Shown here: positions 34,321 to 42,395 of the stretch, one piece after another
How the letters are laid out: every line of letters starts with the position of its first letter
How positions within the stretch are numbered: the first letter of the stretch is position 1
Assembly (NCBI GenBank): GCA_016213775.1
Contig: JACQZR010000169.1
Location: forward strand, 1 to 64,000
DNA from: Acidobacteriota bacterium
GTDB taxonomy: Bacteria > Acidobacteriota > Terriglobia > Bryobacterales > Bryobacteraceae
Direction: 5' to 3'
DNA: 64,000 bases
Notes under the pieces: generated by a model
Seen by the model: only the letters and a program-made list of their open reading frames with translations
What the model was told of the DNA's origin: nothing
The model's database searches: none
Position numbers and translations under genes: made by a program

Positions 34321-34589
34321 TGCGTCTGCTCGTCGTTTCCGGTTGGAGGGTTTCGCAGCTTCGCCAAGACGCGCACTTCAAGACCCGAATCGCCGCCGGC
34401 AGGGCTCTCGGATTCGAAGGTGGAGCGGAGACGCCGGCCCGCTTCCCGCATCTGCCGCATCTGCCGCACCAGACGGGAGCAGTGCTTGCACATCCACAGA
34501 TGGAAGCGAATCTCCAATCGTGTCCAGGCACTCTGCCGCTCCAGTTCCCCGGATGTCGCCAGCGTCGAGACTTGTTTGCACGTGATCAT
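34317..34589 (-). CDS. Small zinc-finger anti-sigma-like protein
   Basis: 90 aa with the H-x3-C-x2-C motif FHLWMCKHCSR (about residues 29-39) near the N-terminus, typical of zf-HC2 anti-sigma factors. It lacks an obvious membrane helix, so it is probably cytosolic. Starts at MITCKQVS, overlapping the sigma stop (ATGA). Confidence 0.75.
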   Translation of the reverse strand: MITCKQVSTLATSGELERQSAWTRLEIRFHLWMCKHCSRLVRQMRQMREAGRRLRSTFESESPAGGDSGLEVRVLAKLRNPPTGNDEQTH

Positions 34590-35179
34590 TGGGTTTTCCC
34601 CCATCCTCGGCCTTCCAGGCACTCGCGCAGACGGTTTCTCGCCCGAAACATGAGTACCCCCATGTTGGTGACAGATACTTCGAGAATCTTACAGACCGCG
34701 TCGCCGTCCAACCCTTCCATCTCCCGGAGAACGAAGACGGATCTCTGCAGTGGTGGGAGACCCTCCATACAGTGAGCGATTGCCTCCCCAATCTGCTTCG
34801 ATTCCATGAGCCGAACAAGATCCTGAGGGGGGGATGCCCAACTGCCCGAGCCATCGAACTTCGATTCGAAGATTTCGTCAATAGTATCGTGCTGATCCTC
34901 TCGGACGCGCTTTCTGCGGCGCTCCATGCTCTTGTGATGAAGGATGCCGAAAAGCCAAGTCCGCAACTGGGAGCGGCCTTCGAAGCGGTCGATCGAGGCG
35001 AGAAATGTGATGAAGACGTCCTGCACCATGTCTTCTGCTTCGTCTTCTTTGAACCCCATGCCTCTGGCCGCTCGGTAGAGCGGTCGGCTGTGTTCGTTTA
35101 CAAGGTCGGCGAGAACCTCTGGATCGCGATTCTTTAGCCGAGCGAGGGCATCGGATTCGGAAAGCTCCGCTTGCTTCAT
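34586..35179 (-). CDS. ECF RNA polymerase sigma factor
   Basis: 197 aa. Region 2: EDEAEDMVQDVFITFLASIDRFEGRS split as EAEDMVQDVF and TWLFGILHHK. Region 4: LPPLQRSVFVLREMEGLDGDAVCKILEVSVTNMGVLMFRARNRLRE, quoted in part as LRSVF-like and the helix-turn-helix around DAVCKILEVSVT. Overlaps the small anti-sigma gene. It is divergent from the AhpD selenoprotein, 125 nt away, and may control it. Confidence 0.88.
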   Translation of the reverse strand: MKQAELSESDALARLKNRDPEVLADLVNEHSRPLYRAARGMGFKEDEAEDMVQDVFITFLASIDRFEGRSQLRTWLFGILHHKSMERRRKRVREDQHDTIDEIFESKFDGSGSWASPPQDLVRLMESKQIGEAIAHCMEGLPPLQRSVFVLREMEGLDGDAVCKILEVSVTNMGVLMFRARNRLRECLEGRGWGKTQ

Positions 35180-35304
35180 TGGTGTGCAGGACCAGTCCTA
35201 TTCTGACAAGTCGGCGATGATCTGCACAGGGGGGCGAGAGTGCGTTGGCGCTGCCTCGTTCTTCTGTTCCACCTCGGGACAAAGGATGCTAGCGTGAAGG
35301 TCAT

Positions 35305-35835
35305 ATGGCCTGGATCAAGATGATCGACGAGAGCGGGGGCGGTGAGCCGCTGCGTGAGGCATTCGCGACGGTGCGAGGAACTCGCGGTGAAGTCGCTAAC
35401 ATTCTTCAGATCCACAGCTTGCGGCCGGATGTTCTGAAGGCTCACCTTCAGCTCTATCGGAGTCTGATGTTCGGTCAGTCTGACCTGACCCGGCGTGAGC
35501 GGGAAACGATTGCGGTCGCCGTGTCCGCGTTGAACCGCTGCCACTATTGAATCGAACATCACGGGGAGGCTCTCCGTAGGACAGGTGAAACCGGCGAACT
35601 GATCGATGCGCTGGTGCGGGATCCAAGCTCTGCCCCGCTGGACGCCAGGAGAGCCGGGCTTGTTCAGTATGCAGCAAAGCTGACCCAGACACCCTCGCGG
35701 GTGTCTGATCAGGACGTGGCGGCACTTCGCGAAGCTGGCTTCTCCGACCAAGCCATACACGATGCGGCTGCGATCACTTCCTACTTCAACTTCGTCAATC
35801 GAATGGCCTCTGGGCTCGGCGTGGAACTCGAGTAG
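35305..35835 (+). CDS. Selenocysteine-containing AhpD-like (CMD family) protein
   Basis: 176 aa if TGA at 35548-35550 (codon 82) is Sec. Alkylhydroperoxidase-D fold: MIDESGG near the start, RERETIAVAVSALNRCHY-U-IEHHGEALRR, and ITSYFNFVNRMASGLG at the end. The AhpD active-site CxxC with its following His reads CHYU-IEHH. Without readthrough the product would end just before the catalytic centre and the second half would lack a start. A GAAGG Shine-Dalgarno lies upstream. Likely a peroxidase-type enzyme with a selenol at the attacking or resolving position. The neighbour is a divergent ECF sigma/anti-sigma pair. Confidence 0.88.
35561..35577 (+). promoter_or_regulatory. SECIS-like hairpin of the AhpD selenoprotein gene
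   Basis: Stem ACGGGG/CTCCGT (6 pairs, one G-T wobble) closing the loop AGGCT, beginning 10 nt after the TGA. The GG of the loop is 18 nt after the UGA, as in the other two candidates here. Confidence 0.7.
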
Positions 35836-36030
35836 ACTCCGGTCGGCTGACGCATCGACCTTGACCCACGCGATTTGCTGTCTTGCAGTTGAAGACGTCG
35901 TCTGAGTCGGAAAACTTCTTTGCGCCAGGTGTAAGGAACAGCCGCCTTTGTGCACTCACACTTCGGAAGCCGGAAAGACCGGCAGTCCTAGAACCCAGAA
36001 GAAATCGCAAGAACAAGGAAACAATTTCCC

Positions 36031-36516
36031 ATGAAGCTCAATCAGTCCCTCTCGAAACTGACCCTCGGAGTCGCGCTCGCCGCGGCCTCCTTTATCGCAA
36101 CTCCTGCTTCCGCCTCTGAAAACGCCTTCCAGGGCGGGCGCGTTGCCGTGGAATCCGGCAAGTCGTTCGACGACGTAACCAAGGCCGTCAAGAACCTTGT
36201 CGCCAAGAACGGCATGATGGTGATGGCCGAGGTGGATCAGGGCAAAATGCTTTCCATGACCGGCCTGCAACTCAAGGCAACACTCTTCCTGATCGGCAAT
36301 CCGAACGTCGGCAAGCAGCTCTTCGAACAGGATCACGCTGTCGGCCTGTACGTTCCTCTGCGGCTTTCCGTCTACAGCGATGCCAACGGCAAAACGTTCG
36401 TTGAATACGACAAGCCCTCTACTGTGCTGGGACAGTTCCAGAACGAGAAGATTGGCATGGTTGCCAAGATGCTCGACGAGAAGATCGGCGGGTTGGCCCA
36501 AATGGCGGCGCAGTAA
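36031..36516 (+). CDS. DUF302 domain-containing exported protein
   Basis: 161 aa. Signal peptide to about residue 28 (ASAS). DUF302 core: SFDDVTKAVKNLVAKNGMMVMAEVDQGKM, LIGNPNVGKQLFEQDHAVGLYVPLRLSVY, VEYDKPS. The family has no agreed function; it is often found near thiol/metal genes. Located after the AhpD selenoprotein with 195 nt between, in which I see no gene. Confidence 0.85.
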   Translation: MKLNQSLSKLTLGVALAAASFIATPASASENAFQGGRVAVESGKSFDDVTKAVKNLVAKNGMMVMAEVDQGKMLSMTGLQLKATLFLIGNPNVGKQLFEQDHAVGLYVPLRLSVYSDANGKTFVEYDKPSTVLGQFQNEKIGMVAKMLDEKIGGLAQMAAQ

Positions 36517-36582
36517 CAGACAAGATCGTGGGCGCCTGGCGAATCGCCACGGCGCCCATTCCCATCCTGAGAGGAGATCCCA

Positions 36583-37296
36583 ATGCCTGACATCCAATGG
36601 AATCGTGCATTCTCGTTGCTGCCGGTCCTCGCCCTGGCGTCGGTTGCGCCGAACGCTTTCCCAGTAGCGCAGCTCGGCTATGCCTCGCTCCATGATCTCG
36701 CGCTCTACGCGATCCTGCCCGCTCTGCTGGCCTTGTTGGGAATCGCGGCCTGGAGCCGCTGGAAGGGGGACGCGACGGCTGCTCAGGTCATTCTTTCCGG
36801 TGCGATGGCTGGAGCGCTTGCTACGATGGCGCTCGAAGCCGTTCGCTATCCCGGATTCCGTTTGGGCTTCATGCCTGGCAATCTCCCGGAACTGATGGGT
36901 GTCCTGTTACTTGATCAGTTTGCTCAGGGCCCGTCCACGGCATCATCGATCGCGGGTTATGCGTACCATGCCTGGAACGGAGCGAGCTTCGGAATCATCT
37001 TCGCGGCACTTCTGCAGATCGGCCTGGTCCGGCGATCGACGACGTGGGCTGTCGCCTATGGGCTGTTGGTTGGTGCTGGATTCCTCGCGAGTCCAGTCGT
37101 ACAGAGCCTCGGGGGTGGGCCGTTTGGCATCGAGTTCGGCTGGCAGTTTGCGGCCACCGTACTCACAGCCCATACCGCCTTCGGCTTCGCTCTCTTGCTC
37201 CTGTTGCGAGCCGGTGAATCGTGCGTGATTCGATTCTCGCCCCGCTCATCACAGGGAGAGGACAGAGCGGGCGTGGCCTTGGGGACAAGCCGGTGA
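36583..37296 (+). CDS. Multi-spanning membrane protein of unknown function
   Basis: 237 aa with six or seven hydrophobic segments (for example residues 10-28, 38-55, 62-80, 120-140, 155-170, 195-212). I do not recognise a family. An AGGAGA Shine-Dalgarno is placed 7 nt before the ATG. It follows the DUF302 gene and may be co-transcribed with it. Confidence 0.7.
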   Translation: MPDIQWNRAFSLLPVLALASVAPNAFPVAQLGYASLHDLALYAILPALLALLGIAAWSRWKGDATAAQVILSGAMAGALATMALEAVRYPGFRLGFMPGNLPELMGVLLLDQFAQGPSTASSIAGYAYHAWNGASFGIIFAALLQIGLVRRSTTWAVAYGLLVGAGFLASPVVQSLGGGPFGIEFGWQFAATVLTAHTAFGFALLLLLRAGESCVIRFSPRSSQGEDRAGVALGTSR

Positions 37297-37367
37297 GGCA
37301 CCTGGACACCACATTGCCGTACCAGTTCGCGCAACCCAACCGCTCGTTCCTGTATAGAGTCGATTGA

Positions 37368-38054
37368 ATGATCTCAGCCATCATCCCCGCACTGAACGAG
37401 GAATCCGAGATCGCGAATACGATCGAAGCCGTTCGATCTTTGCCTGACACCATCGAAGTGATCGTGGTCGACGGGGGTAGCTGCGATCGTACCGTTCCGA
37501 TCGCGCAGGGCATGGGCGTCAGGGTAATCCAATCCGCGCGAGGTAGGGGCAGGCAGATGCACGAAGGCGCCTTGGCCGCCCAAGGGGAGGTCCTATGGTT
37601 CGTTCACGCCGACACGACGCCGAGCGCCGACTGCACAACCCAGATGCTCCGGGCTCTCGGTCATGACTCAACTGCGGGCGGCAACTTTTCTCTCGTCTTC
37701 GACGGACACTCGTTTGGAGCGCGAGTGCTCAACGCGCTCCAGCCTCTCATGAAGCGGCTGGGTTCCTATTACGGTGATTCGACCATCTTCGTGAGGCGGT
37801 CCGTCTATTTTGCTGTTGGCGGTTTTAAACCCTACCCGGTCTTTGAAGATTCCGATCTCATCCAGAGGATCAAGTCGGTTGGCGATTTCGTTTCGCTCCC
37901 GGCAACGGTCAGAACGTCGTCCAGGAGATTCGAGCAGAAAGGCTTCTGCCTGACTTGCCTCTGGTGGTCCAGCCTGCAGCTGCTCTTCTGGCTGGGAATT
38001 CCGGCAGAATGCCTGGGGAAACTGTATGGGCCGATTCGTCGTGGTTCCGTGTAA
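37368..38054 (+). CDS. TIGR04283-type glycosyltransferase 2 (rSAM/selenodomain-associated transferase 2)
   Basis: 228 aa GT2. MISAIIPALNEESEIANTI, VVDGGSCDRTV, RGRGRQMHEGALAAQGEVLWFVHADT quoted as GRQMHEGA and LWFVHADT, and GGFKPYPVFEDSDLIQRIK. This is the family labelled transferase 2 of rSAM/selenodomain or arsenosugar loci. Its usual companions are DUF2064 (30193), a GT-C enzyme and a radical-SAM selenoprotein (ArsS). The last is not in the window. Confidence 0.88.
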   Translation: MISAIIPALNEESEIANTIEAVRSLPDTIEVIVVDGGSCDRTVPIAQGMGVRVIQSARGRGRQMHEGALAAQGEVLWFVHADTTPSADCTTQMLRALGHDSTAGGNFSLVFDGHSFGARVLNALQPLMKRLGSYYGDSTIFVRRSVYFAVGGFKPYPVFEDSDLIQRIKSVGDFVSLPATVRTSSRRFEQKGFCLTCLWWSSLQLLFWLGIPAECLGKLYGPIRRGSV

Positions 38055-38087
38055 GACTTTGCGGCCCAAGAACACTCACTCTTGACT

Positions 38088-38984
38088 ATGAAATCTCTTG
38101 CACAGTTCGCTTGTGTCTTGGCATCTGCCCACGTGCTGATGGCGGCTCCGGGAACTGGCCCCGATCCATCGAAGTGGGAAGCCGTGCTGAAGAAATACGT
38201 CAACGCCGAGGCTCGCGTCGACTACGGCGGACTAAAGCAGCACGGGCTCGGCGATCTCGACGGCTTCCTTCGTGAAGTTGCCGCACCCTGGCCCGCCGGG
38301 ATCGAAGTCAATACGCGCAAGGCGGCGTTGATCAATGCCTACAACGCCCTCACCGTCCGGTGGATTGTTACCAACTATCCCGTCGAGAGCATCATGAAGA
38401 CGCCCAACCCGTTCAAGGCACAGCGCCACGCCGTCGACGGCCGCACCGTTTCGCTGGACCAGGTGGAGAGTGAACTGCGCGCAATAAAAGACCCGCGTAT
38501 TCACGCGGCCCTCGTGTGTGCGGCCAGAAGTTGCCCGGCGCTACGCCGCGAGGCATATGTCGCCGAACGACTGGAAGTCCAACTCGACGACAACACCCGT
38601 GCCTGGCTGGCGAATTCCCAACTGAACGAGTTCTTGCCAGATCGGGGCCTTGCCTCGGTGAGCCCGATCTTCAAATGGTACGGGGAGGATTTCGGGTCAG
38701 CCAAGGGCCTCAGTTCATTTCTCGCTCGTCACGCGCCCGATGGACGGGGAACCTTTCTTCTCAGCCCAGGAGCCAGGATCGAGTTCAAGGACTACGGCTG
38801 GGGGCTCAATGACGCTTCGACGCTGGGAGGGGGCTACTCCCGATGGAATCTCTACTGGGATCTGGCGATCCACAATCCAACCGTGCGGTGGGCGATAGTG
38901 GGCGCTATCGGAGTCCTGATCGGCGGCTCCTTCTGGTGGCTGGGCCGGCGTCGAGCCAAGGCACGAAACGTGAGCGGAGCATGA
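38088..38984 (+). CDS. DUF547 domain-containing exported protein
   Basis: 298 aa. Signal peptide to about residue 20. DUF547 core: VDYGGLKQHG, LINAYNALTVRWIVTNYP, HAALVCAARSCPALRREAY (conserved Cys pair), FKWYGEDF. A C-terminal membrane helix (about residues 263-283) follows with a basic tail. The role of DUF547 is unknown; it resembles a cysteine-containing glutaredoxin-linked protein. It overlaps the next gene (ATGA). Confidence 0.85.
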   Translation: MKSLAQFACVLASAHVLMAAPGTGPDPSKWEAVLKKYVNAEARVDYGGLKQHGLGDLDGFLREVAAPWPAGIEVNTRKAALINAYNALTVRWIVTNYPVESIMKTPNPFKAQRHAVDGRTVSLDQVESELRAIKDPRIHAALVCAARSCPALRREAYVAERLEVQLDDNTRAWLANSQLNEFLPDRGLASVSPIFKWYGEDFGSAKGLSSFLARHAPDGRGTFLLSPGARIEFKDYGWGLNDASTLGGGYSRWNLYWDLAIHNPTVRWAIVGAIGVLIGGSFWWLGRRRAKARNVSGA

Positions 38985-40501
38985 GTTACACATACGACAT
39001 GCTGGTCATTGGCGGCGGCGCCGCGGGCCTGACCGCCGCCGGCATGTCCGCCGTCTTGGGCGCGAAGACCGTCTTGATCGAAGCGAACCTGTTGGGCGGT
39101 GACTGCACGTGGCACGGTTGCGTGCCGAGCAAAAGCCTACTGAAGGCGGCCAAAATCGCCCACGAACTGCGCCACGCTTCTCGCTACGGCCTGACGGCGA
39201 CTCCGAACGAGCATGACTTGGGACGGGTGATGGCGCGGGTGAAAGCCATTCGTCAGCATGTTTACGAGGATGCGGATGCCCCGCCGCACTTCGAGAAGCT
39301 TGGCGTGGAGGTCATCATGGGCCAGGCCCGGTTCATTTCGCCGCATACGGTCGAAGTCAGCAACGGTGGCTCCGCGCAGCATCTTAGCGCCAAGCGCTTC
39401 GTGATTGCGACTGGAACGGCACCACGCCGTCTCGAGATTCCGGGATCTCAGGACGTGAAGCTGCTGACCAACGAGACGATCTTTGATCTGGACCAGCTTC
39501 CCAAGCGCCTGCTCGTCATCGGTGCGGGACCCATCGGCGTTGAAATGGCCCAGGCGTTCCATCGCCTCGGTTCCGACGTGACAGTGGTGACATCTTCAGG
39601 CCGGATTCTTCCTCGGGACGACGCCGAACTCTCAACGCTTCTCTTGGAACACCTGCGAGGTGAAGGGATTCGGATTTTACTCAACACCGAGATCAAAGCG
39701 TTCGATCGTGGTGCGGCCATCTCCACGGACGGAGAGAGGCTCAGCGCTGATGCCGTCCTGGTAGCTGTGGGGCGAACCCCGAATGTCGGCTCGCTAAATC
39801 TTCCGGCTGCGGGCGTCCAGTTCAACAACAAGGGCGTCGTGGTCGATAGCCGGTGTCGAAGTTCAGCCAGGCATGTCTACGCCGCGGGCGATGTTGCAGG
39901 ACGGTACCTGTTCACACACATGGCCGAGCACATGGCGAAGATTGCCGTGACGAACGCGCTTCTCCGCTTCCCCTCCAGCATCGACGAGAGACACGTACCG
40001 TGGACAACCTTCAGCGATCCCGAACTGGCCCACGTTGGCAGGAATGAAGACGATCTACGTCGCGACGGTGTGCGGTATTCCGTCTTCCGCTTCCCGTACT
40101 CGCAACTGGACCGCGCCATCACAGATTCGGAGACCACAGGCCTCATCAAGGTCCTGGCCAATCGATGGGGCCGGATCCTTGGCGTGACCATTCTTGGGGC
40201 GCACGCCGGCGAGTTGATCGGCGAGTATGCCGTAGCCATGAAGAATGGGATCCGGCTCGACAAGGTTTCATCCACGATTCACCCCTATCCAACCTTTGGC
40301 ATGGGTAACCGGCGCGCCGCCGACCTGTTCGTGACCACGAAGTTCACTCCAGCGATGGCCCGCCTGATTCGTTGGGTGTTCCGTCTTCGAGGCGAGAATC
40401 GAGCCTTGCCAGCACTCAATCAACCCCTGGCGGTCGATGCTACCCCCGATCGCGAACGATCAACCGGAATGAACCCCGCCGAGAAGACCATCCATGAATG
40501 A
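38981..40501 (+). CDS. MerA-like pyridine nucleotide-disulfide oxidoreductase
   Basis: 506 aa. FAD motif VIGGGAAG, redox disulfide GGDCTWHGCVPSKSLLKAA, NAD motif VIGAGPIG, second FAD motif HVYAAGDVAG, and the C-terminal catalytic His region IHPYPTFG. It lacks the C-terminal vicinal CC of true MerA, so its substrate is another disulfide or metal compound; homologues are often mislabelled mercuric reductase. It lies in one tight operon with DUF547 before it and the DedA-rhodanese gene after it (both overlapping). Confidence 0.85.
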   Translation: MSYTYDMLVIGGGAAGLTAAGMSAVLGAKTVLIEANLLGGDCTWHGCVPSKSLLKAAKIAHELRHASRYGLTATPNEHDLGRVMARVKAIRQHVYEDADAPPHFEKLGVEVIMGQARFISPHTVEVSNGGSAQHLSAKRFVIATGTAPRRLEIPGSQDVKLLTNETIFDLDQLPKRLLVIGAGPIGVEMAQAFHRLGSDVTVVTSSGRILPRDDAELSTLLLEHLRGEGIRILLNTEIKAFDRGAAISTDGERLSADAVLVAVGRTPNVGSLNLPAAGVQFNNKGVVVDSRCRSSARHVYAAGDVAGRYLFTHMAEHMAKIAVTNALLRFPSSIDERHVPWTTFSDPELAHVGRNEDDLRRDGVRYSVFRFPYSQLDRAITDSETTGLIKVLANRWGRILGVTILGAHAGELIGEYAVAMKNGIRLDKVSSTIHPYPTFGMGNRRAADLFVTTKFTPAMARLIRWVFRLRGENRALPALNQPLAVDATPDRERSTGMNPAEKTIHE

Positions 40502-41444
40502 GATGCTCGCCTTCCTGGCCAGGCACGGATATGTGGTTGTATTTGCCTATGTGCTTGCGGATCAAGCGGGCCTCCCCCTGCCGTCGCTCCCGCTGCTCAT
40601 GGCGGCTGGAGCGCTCGCGGCGGGCGGCGAATTGTCCGTTTGGCTGTTAATCGGCTTAGCGGTACTCGCATCCGTGGTTGGCGACGCGCTCTGGTTCGGT
40701 CTCGGACGATTTCGCGGCAGGTCGGTGCTCAATCTAGTTTGTCGAATCTCCCTTGAACCCGACTCCTGTGTCCGACAGGCGCAAGACTCTTTCGAGCAGC
40801 ACGGCGCCAGACTGCTCCTACTCTCCAAATTCCTACCGGGCCTTGGGACTGCCGCCCCGCCACTCGCCGCGATCGTGAAGATGCCTTTCCTGAAGTTCCT
40901 GCTCTGGGATGGGCTCGGCTCGTTTCTTTGGGCCGGTTCCTCGGTCGCATTGGGATACCTGTTCCGGGCGCAGCTGGAGCAGGTCGCGCTCTACGGTGCA
41001 AGGCTTGGAGCTGGGCTGTTTCTATTGTTAGGTCTCGGCCTGGTAGCCTACGTCACTCACAAGTTCATCGCACGACGCAGATTCTTGCGCATGCTTCGGA
41101 TGGATCGCATCACCCCTGAGGAATTGATGCGCAGCATAGAAGAAGGCCCGCCGATGGTAATCGTCGACCTGCGGCACCGACTCGATCTTGCGATTTCAAC
41201 AGAGAGGGTACCGGGTGCAATTCAGATCGCGCCGGAGGATTTCGCGGCGCGTCATCAGGACATCCCGCGAGATCGTGAAGTCGTTCTCTACTGCAGTTGC
41301 CCGAGTGAAGCAACCAGCGCTCATGTTGCTCTGCAACTGCGGAACCGTGGTATTGTACGCGTTCGACCGCTTGCCGGCGGATTTGAAGCGTGGCGAAGTG
41401 CCGGCTTCCCGGTCGAACCTCTCATCGTTGCGTCAGCAAACTGA
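40494..41444 (+). CDS. DedA-family membrane protein fused to a rhodanese domain
   Basis: 316 aa. Residues 1-190 are DedA/SNARE-associated: DQAGLPLPSLPLLMAAGAL, GDALWFGLGRFRG, SKFLPGLGTAAPPLAAIVKMP, plus several membrane helices. Residues about 205-305 are a rhodanese domain with VIVDLRHRLD, and the active loop VLYCSCPSEATSAHVA (Cys about residue 267). It would face the cytoplasm and could handle persulfide or selenium-sulfur transfer. The fusion is a known arrangement in some bacteria. It overlaps the flavoprotein gene. Confidence 0.85.
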   Translation: MNEMLAFLARHGYVVVFAYVLADQAGLPLPSLPLLMAAGALAAGGELSVWLLIGLAVLASVVGDALWFGLGRFRGRSVLNLVCRISLEPDSCVRQAQDSFEQHGARLLLLSKFLPGLGTAAPPLAAIVKMPFLKFLLWDGLGSFLWAGSSVALGYLFRAQLEQVALYGARLGAGLFLLLGLGLVAYVTHKFIARRRFLRMLRMDRITPEELMRSIEEGPPMVIVDLRHRLDLAISTERVPGAIQIAPEDFAARHQDIPRDREVVLYCSCPSEATSAHVALQLRNRGIVRVRPLAGGFEAWRSAGFPVEPLIVASAN

Positions 41445-41612
41445 ATATCTGCCGGAAAGGCCACCGCAATTGGATCGGAACTCCCCGTTACCAGGCCGAA
41501 TGCTAGAGCGAAGATATCCATGTGGTTGGCGCGGGAATCAGCACCATCTGTCAGCTGGTGGATGACGTACATAAGAGTGCCGACGAACAACGGCGAAAGC
41601 GAGACCCTGAAG

Positions 41613-41897
41613 ATGTCAGAGATCAACACCCCTGAACAATGCGGTGATAATGCCCAAAACAACGGAACGCAGGCTGGCGCTCAAGGCCTTCAGGCCGCTG
41701 GCTCAGCTTCCAATGTTCAAGACGAGATTGCCTGCCTGGCTTATTCATACTGGGAGATCCGGGGCGGTCAGGACGGCTCACCCGAGGAGGACTGGCTGCG
41801 GGCAGAAGCGATCGTCCTGCGACAATCCGGCGGGGACGCCCATTCTGCGGAGCATGGCGATGTATCGCCGTTCTTCGAGTTGCCACGTCGGTCGTAA
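41613..41897 (+). CDS. DUF2934 small protein
   Basis: 94 aa. The C-terminal half matches DUF2934: ACLAYSYWEIRGG, DGSPEEDWLRAEAIV. Such proteins are abundant in soil and plant-associated bacteria and lack a known function. The frame begins at MSEINTP after a longer open stretch; the upstream 168 nt show no convincing gene. Confidence 0.7.
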   Translation: MSEINTPEQCGDNAQNNGTQAGAQGLQAAGSASNVQDEIACLAYSYWEIRGGQDGSPEEDWLRAEAIVLRQSGGDAHSAEHGDVSPFFELPRRS

Positions 41898-41926
41898 ACC
41901 CGCGCCTCAATCTTTCGAGGACCTCT

Positions 41927-42313
41927 ATGAATGGCGTAACGCCCCTTCGTGGATCAGTGCTGATGATTGTGAGCCCGGTGGGGACTGATGCGGCCTTTCG
42001 CCTTGATGAGTCTCGCGATGATGGTGACCGGGCAGCGTACATGGAATGCTCGATCGAATCGGCCCTGAGCAGGCTCCGGTCCCATGAGCCCGCACTCATC
42101 ACAACGAGTTCCCGTTGCCTACCATTCCCGAACTGGCAGGTAGTATTCGAGGAACTTGAAAGAGCCGCTGCCCGACCTGCCGTCATCATTGCCGTTGCCG
42201 CCGCGGGCCAAGAGCTTTGGCGCACCGCCCTCGATTCTGCGCAGCGGAACGTCTACGTAATACCAGTCGATCTGGATGACATGGTGCGGCTGCTGTCCAC
42301 TAATTCCGGATAG
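41927..42313 (+). CDS. Receiver-like small protein, function unknown
   Basis: 128 aa. The pattern resembles a degenerate response-regulator receiver fold: VLMIVSPVG, then LSRLRSHEPALITTSS, then PAVIIAVAAAGQELWRTAL and VYVIPVDLDDMVRLL. No phosphoacceptor Asp or conserved Lys is visible. Such truncated receiver-like proteins are common in Solibacter-type genomes. Start and reality of the gene are moderately supported. Confidence 0.5.
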   Translation: MNGVTPLRGSVLMIVSPVGTDAAFRLDESRDDGDRAAYMECSIESALSRLRSHEPALITTSSRCLPFPNWQVVFEELERAAARPAVIIAVAAAGQELWRTALDSAQRNVYVIPVDLDDMVRLLSTNSG

Positions 42314-42395
42314 CCTCAATTGGGGCATTGTGCATGTAGACGCACCCATGCAGCGGTGACACACGCAGTTCCCCAGCAGATTGCAGGACCGAGTC

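Noticed and set aside
41321-41662. 113-aa ORF on the minus strand with a membrane-like stretch
   Set aside because: It overlaps the 3' end of the DedA-rhodanese gene. No family or ribosome binding site is recognisable, though a remnant cannot be excluded.
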